Part shown: piece after piece, positions 59,806 through 64,000 of the stretch | How the letters are laid out: the number at the start of each line of letters is the position of its first letter | Numbering within the stretch: position 1 is the stretch's first letter | Source of the DNA: Dryas octopetala | Taxonomy: Eukaryota > Streptophyta > Magnoliopsida > Rosales > Rosaceae | DNA: 64,000 nucleotides | Assembly (NCBI GenBank): GCA_963921425.1 | Contig: OY992835.1 | Span: 16,182,001 to 16,246,000 of the forward strand | Direction: 5' to 3' | Position numbers and translations under genes: made by a program | The notes under the pieces: generated by a model | The model's database searches: none | Seen by the model: the letters and a program-made list of their open reading frames with translations, nothing else | What the model was told of the DNA's origin: nothing

Positions 59806-59816
59806 TTATATAAATA
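59806..59816 (+). promoter_or_regulatory. Candidate TATA box of gene D
   Basis: TATATAAATA about 190 bp upstream of the ATG at 60003. The same sequence is present upstream of gene E at 62284-62294. Confidence 0.4.
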
Positions 59817-60002
59817 GAAATTACTCAATTTTTTTAGGGAACCATGCAACCCCATTGCCCACTATCCCGCGCCAGGGTCCAAGAATAAAAAGGCTTTTCT
59901 AAAAAGAAAAATTATTGAGCACTTGGGCACTGTAGATTCAGATAAAATGATCAAATTCTTTAGAAAACATGTTGGCGTCTAGCTTGTTTCTGAATTATAA
60001 CG

Positions 60003-61682
60003 ATGTCGCTGACATTGAAGCAATTCTTCATCTTTGCACTAGTGCTCGGTGGTTCTGCTCTTGATCTTATGTTCCTAGTTCATGCCCAGGATCCACCGGG
60101 TATGAATATTTATCTGCAGTACTTACCATTTTATTTTGTTTAATGTAAATATTATAATTAATATAGCTAGCTAGCTAATATAAGACAGATCGAGCTGCAT
60201 AATTGGCCTCTACCTCTCTGTTATACAAAACATATGTCTGTCTTGATCTGCAGGCTTCATTAGCATATATTGCGGCCTACATAGGTTTGGTTACCAAGTA
60301 GAAGGCTTCACCTATGATCCAGACACCAACTTCACAGACACTGGTGAAAGTAACTACGTAATTGAATTTGGTGCGTTCCTTAGGAGGTTCCCTGAAGGAA
60401 TCAGGAACTGCTACCAAATAAACGTTACAAGTGGCACCCGATATTTAATCCGAGCAACTTTCTACTATGCGAATTATGATGACCAAGATTATCTACCATC
60501 ATTTGAACTCCATCTTGGACCTAATTTGTGGGATTCAGTGGGGTTCACGGATCCGGACGTTAACATAACCAAAGAGCTCATAAACGTCCCTCTGCGAAGC
60601 TACATACATATTTGTTTGGTGAACACAGGCCATGGGGTTCCAATTATATCAAAAATTGAACTTAGGCCCTTACCTAATGACACTTATGTAACGCAACAGA
60701 ATGAGTCCTTGGCACTTGTCTCACGCTACGACACGGGTCTAATACCTAATGATCAGGATGCAATAGCTAATGATCAGGATGCACAGGATGCAAGGTACAG
60801 GAGACAGCACTCATTCTATGTAATTGTCTATAAAATCCAATTACTTTTGCGTTGGATGCATGCTCTAATTCTAAACACTCATTCATTATCCTCAACTTTT
60901 TTATTTGATATATACACTGATGAAAATTGTCTGTGTTATTTAATTAATTAGGTATCCAGATGATATTCATGATCGCATCTGATATTACTATAGCCAGGAT
61001 AACTGGACACAATTAAATACCTCATCCCACATCGATTCTGAATCGAACAATTACCAACCACCACCTGTTGTTATGAGTACTGCTGCCACGCCAAGAAATC
61101 CAACTGATAATCCCTTGGTTATTACTTTCCGGCCACCCGAGGGTGCTGATAGAAATACAGAGTATTATAGCTACTTGCACTTTGCAGAAGTTGAAAAGCT
61201 CCAACCCAACCAGTCCAGACTGCTCTATGTTAGTAGAGATGGAGAGCGCGTTTATGGCCCGTTTGTTCCTCCTTACTTGTCCACACATACTGCTTACAGC
61301 ATGAAGCCCTGGAGTAGTAAAGGACAATATGTTAATATATCAATCATTGGGGCTGAAAACTCTACCCTTCCACCCATTCTCAATGCTTTCGAGATTTATA
61401 TGCTCAAGAAGTTCTCAATATCAGAAACAAACCAAGAAGATGGTAAGTAATTCAATATTATTCTCTCTTAATTACCCACTTCACTATGTAGTAAACAAGC
61501 TTAATTAGTCAATTTTCTCTTTGCGTGTGAAAATCTTAATTAGTCGGCGCAATGACAAACATCAAGTCAACTTACAAAATTAGAAAAAACTGGCAAGGAG
61601 ATCCATGTGCCCCTCAAAACTACTCATGGGAAGGTGTCAAGTGTAGTTACCCTGAAAATTAGTCTCCAAGAATCATATCCTT
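60003..61682 (+). pseudogene. Gene D: truncated malectin-like LRR receptor kinase
   Basis: Exons: 60003-60099 (MSLTLKQFF ... VHAQDPP signal peptide), 60254-~60800 (malectin, open throughout), 60952-61442 and 61544-61682 (LRR N-cap). Lesions: TGA at 60980-60982 (DRI*YYY where gene E has TGG); TAG at 61660-61662 in the N-cap exon; and the exon 2 donor changed from CAG|GTGACAG (gene E) to CAG|GAGACAG. A GT at 60795-60796 (GCAAG|GTACAG) could still act as an in-frame donor 6 nt upstream. Nothing of the LRR, TM or kinase exons remains: similarity to gene E stops at 61788. A 24-bp duplication (AATGATCAGGATGCA words) lengthens the end of exon 2. Confidence 0.85.
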
Positions 61683-61788
61683 GTAAGTTTATATCACTAT
61701 CTCTTGACCGCAAAAACTTAATTGCTCATGAGTCATGACCATGATATTAATTTCGTTAATTTAATTCAACTTACAGAACATATATGCA

Positions 61789-62226
61789 AAATGGCAAAGC
61801 TGGATAAATTAATTTAATTTAATTTAATTTAATTTCGTTAATTTATTTGATTAATAGATAAATTAGATCGAAATCGGTGGCGGGCAGCGGCAAAATGGCA
61901 AAGCTGGATGACGAACAGATCGCGGAGCTGCTGCTGGTGGTGGTGTTCGTCCTGGAGGTGCTTGCTCTGCGAAGAAGAAGAACAAGAAGATGAAGAAGAA
62001 GAAAGAGAAAAGAGACATAGTGGGGGGGATAAAGAGAGAAGATGAACGTGAAAAGAGAAGAAAAAGAATGACAAAAAGGAAATAAAATGGTCATTGGCCA
62101 TATTTCAAGATAGCAACTTACCTTATTATTAAAAAAAATTAATTGGTGCACTAGAGAGTAAAAATAATAAGTAAAAGGTAGTTTAGGGTAATTAATTCTA
62201 GAAAATATGTGTTAAACTAAAAAATA
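61789..62226. other. Unrelated sequence at the gene D/E junction
   Basis: Between the end of the gene D homology and the start of the repeated promoter of gene E. It has an AATTT/AATTA-rich run (61810-61840), a GC-richer patch with GAC/GCT trinucleotides (61870-61975) and GA-rich sequence to 62070. Short Ser-rich minus-strand frames are not convincing genes. Confidence 0.5.
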
Positions 62227-62283
62227 CTATGTGTCCATACAAATTTCAGAAGCTGAAGCTCATGAAATTTCTACTTTACCCCT

Positions 62284-62294
62284 TATATAAATAG
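62284..62294 (+). promoter_or_regulatory. Candidate TATA box of gene E
   Basis: TATATAAATA in the promoter block duplicated from gene D, about 210 bp upstream of the ATG at 62497. Confidence 0.4.
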
Positions 62295-62496
62295 AAATTA
62301 CTCAATTTTTTTAGGGAACCATGCAACCCCATTGCCCACTATCCCGCGCCAGGGCCAGCTCTTTAATCTCCATCCAAGAATAAAAAGGCTTTTCTAAAAA
62401 GAAAAATTGTTGAGCACTTGGGCACTGTAGATTAAGATAAAATGATCCTATTCTTTAGAAAAACAAGTTGGTCTAGCTTGTTTCCCAATTATAACG

Positions 62497-63928
62497 ATGT
62501 CGCTGACATTCAAGCAATTCTTCATCTTTCCAGTAGTGCTCGGTGGTTTTGCTCTTCATCTTATGCTCCTAGTTCATGCCCAGCATCCACCAGGTTTGAA
62601 TATTTATCTGCAGCACTTACCATTAATAATTAATGTTTATTTTGTTTAACGTAAATATTATAATTAACATAGCCCTTACCTAATGACACTTATGTAACGC
62701 AACAGAACGAGTCCTTGGCACTTGTCTCACGCTACGACACGGGTCTAATAGCTAATGATCAGGATGCAGGATACAGGTGACAGCACTCATTGTAATTGTA
62801 TATAAAATCGATCTAATTACTTTTGCGTTGGATGCTCAAATTCTAAACAATACTCACTCATTATCCTCAACTTTTTTATTTGATATATACACTGATGAAA
62901 TTGTCTGTGTGTTATTTAATTAATTAGGTATCCAGATGATATTCATGATCGCATCTGGTATTACTATGATTCTAGCCCGTATGACTGGACACAATTAAAT
63001 TCCTCATCCCACATCGATTCTGAATCGAACAATGGTTACCGACCAGCATCTGTTGTTATGAGTACTGCCACCACGCCAAGAAATCCAACTGATAATCCCT
63101 TGGTTATGATTTTCTGGCCACCCGAGGGCGCTGATAGAAATACAGAGTATTATAGTTACTTGCACTTTGCAGAAGTTGAAAAGCTCCAACCCAACCAGTC
63201 CAGACTGCTCTATGTTAGTAGAGATGGAGAGCGCATTCATGACCCATTTGTTTCTCCTTACTTGTCCACATATACTGTAAACAGCAGGAACCCCTGGAGT
63301 AGTAAAGGACAATATGTTAATATATCAATCATTGGGGCTCAAAACTCTACCCTTCCACCCATTCTCAATGCTTTCGAGATTTATATGCTCAACAAGTTCT
63401 CAATATCAGAAACAAACCAACAAGATGGTAACTAATTCAAGATTATAATCTCTTAATTACCCACTTCACTATGTGGTACACAAGCTTAATCAATTTCATC
63501 ACTATTGATTTATTAATCTATTATTTATCTGCTATGTTATTAAATATGATTGATTTTGATGGTGTCAATTTTCTGTTTGCGTGTGAAAATCTTAATTAGT
63601 CGGCGCAATGACAAACATCAAGTCAACTTACAAAATTAGAAAAAACTGGCAAGGAGATCCATGGGCCCCTCAAAACTACTCATGGGAAGGTGTCAAGTGT
63701 AGCTACGTACCCTGAAAATGAATCTCCAAGAATCATATCCTTGTAAGTTTATATCACTATCTCTTGATCGCAAAAACTTAATTGCTCATGAGTCATGACC
63801 ATGATATTAATTTCGTTAACTTAATTCAACTTACAGAACATATATGCAATGTGCAGGGACTTATCCTCGAGTGGATTAACAGGGGAGATATCTCCAGTTA
63901 TATCCAATCTTTCAATGATACAGACTTT
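62497..63928 (+). pseudogene. Gene E: malectin-like LRR receptor kinase, 5' part only in window
   Basis: Exon 1 is 62497-62593 (MSLTFKQFF ... LLVHAQHPP). Most of exon 2 is gone: intron 1 ('attaacatag', 62671) joins directly to the last ~105 nt of exon 2 (CCCTTACCTAATGACAC, 62672-62776), a deletion of about 510 bp relative to gene D. The remnant would be entered in the wrong frame from exon 1. Exon 3, 62928-63427, is open. Exon 4, 63600-63742, is 143 nt instead of 139 because of a 4-bp GTAC insertion (about 63706), shifting the frame. LRR exon 63857-63928 is the normal 72 nt. The gene continues past the right edge. Confidence 0.85.
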
Positions 63929-64000
63929 GTAAGTATATATGTCTTACTCTGTGTGTGAGTGTGTGTGGTGTGTGTGTCAATATTAACGAGTTACCAAATT

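Noticed and set aside
61838..62151. Two overlapping Ser-rich minus-strand frames
   Set aside because: They arise from GA-rich and AT-rich simple sequence at the gene D/E junction.

Overview
This is plant nuclear DNA, from a eudicot. The evidence is AT-rich sequence, many short GT-AG introns, and plant-specific gene families: malectin-like LRR receptor kinases, a FAR1-type transposase, a PLS-class PPR fragment and an ankyrin-PGG protein. MITEs and copia elements that use initiator tRNA-Met also fit. A woody rosid is possible, but nothing here fixes the species.

The backbone is a tandem cluster of malectin-like LRR receptor kinases (the LRR-I type, related to the Arabidopsis At1g51800/At2g19210 group). 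I call them genes A to E. Gene A (minus strand, up to 5466) is the only one with no visible lesion, but its 3' end lies beyond the left edge. Gene B (minus strand) is split: its first exon and the start of exon 2 lie at 35736-36004 and the rest at 10396-16144. It also carries a 1.58-kb internal tandem duplication, a nonsense codon and frameshifts. Gene C (minus strand, 45677-55527) is split by a young copia element and has a 1-bp deletion. Genes D and E (plus strand, 60003-61682 and 62497 to the right edge) are tandem duplicates, each with several lesions. Shared blocks at 6286-7913, 8522-10143 and 59339-59757 show that upstream regions were duplicated with the genes.

The main discovery candidate is the 19.6-kb block at 16145-35735 inside exon 2 of gene B. 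It is bordered by a perfect 9-bp direct repeat (CTGAAACAT) and imperfect terminal inverted repeats (29 of 39 positions match). Removing it with one copy of the 9 bp restores the reading frame at the joint, and gene C shows the same site empty. This fits a Mutator-like (MULE) insertion. It carries an intact 756-codon FAR1-type transposase ORF, a spliced 135-codon ORF with a GRF-like zinc finger, and captured pieces of a PPR gene and a heavy-metal-associated (HIPP-type) gene. It also holds three arrays of a ~223-bp repeat built from the inverted motif GTTACCATTTTCTTGA. Two arrays run directly into a near-identical GC-richer leader ending in a splice donor. One leader lies upstream of the transposase and the other upstream of the zinc-finger ORF, suggesting a two-gene element with duplicated control regions.

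The right half adds a 400-bp Tourist-like MITE with exact ends, three foldback elements (38.8-39.8, 40.7-41.7 and 57.1-58.3 kb), an ankyrin-PGG pseudogene, a non-autonomous LTR element abutting the stop codon of gene C, a complete copia element (50188-55168) and a LINE 3' remnant (58764-59013). Overall this is a receptor-kinase cluster being broken up by several independent mobile-element and point-mutation events.
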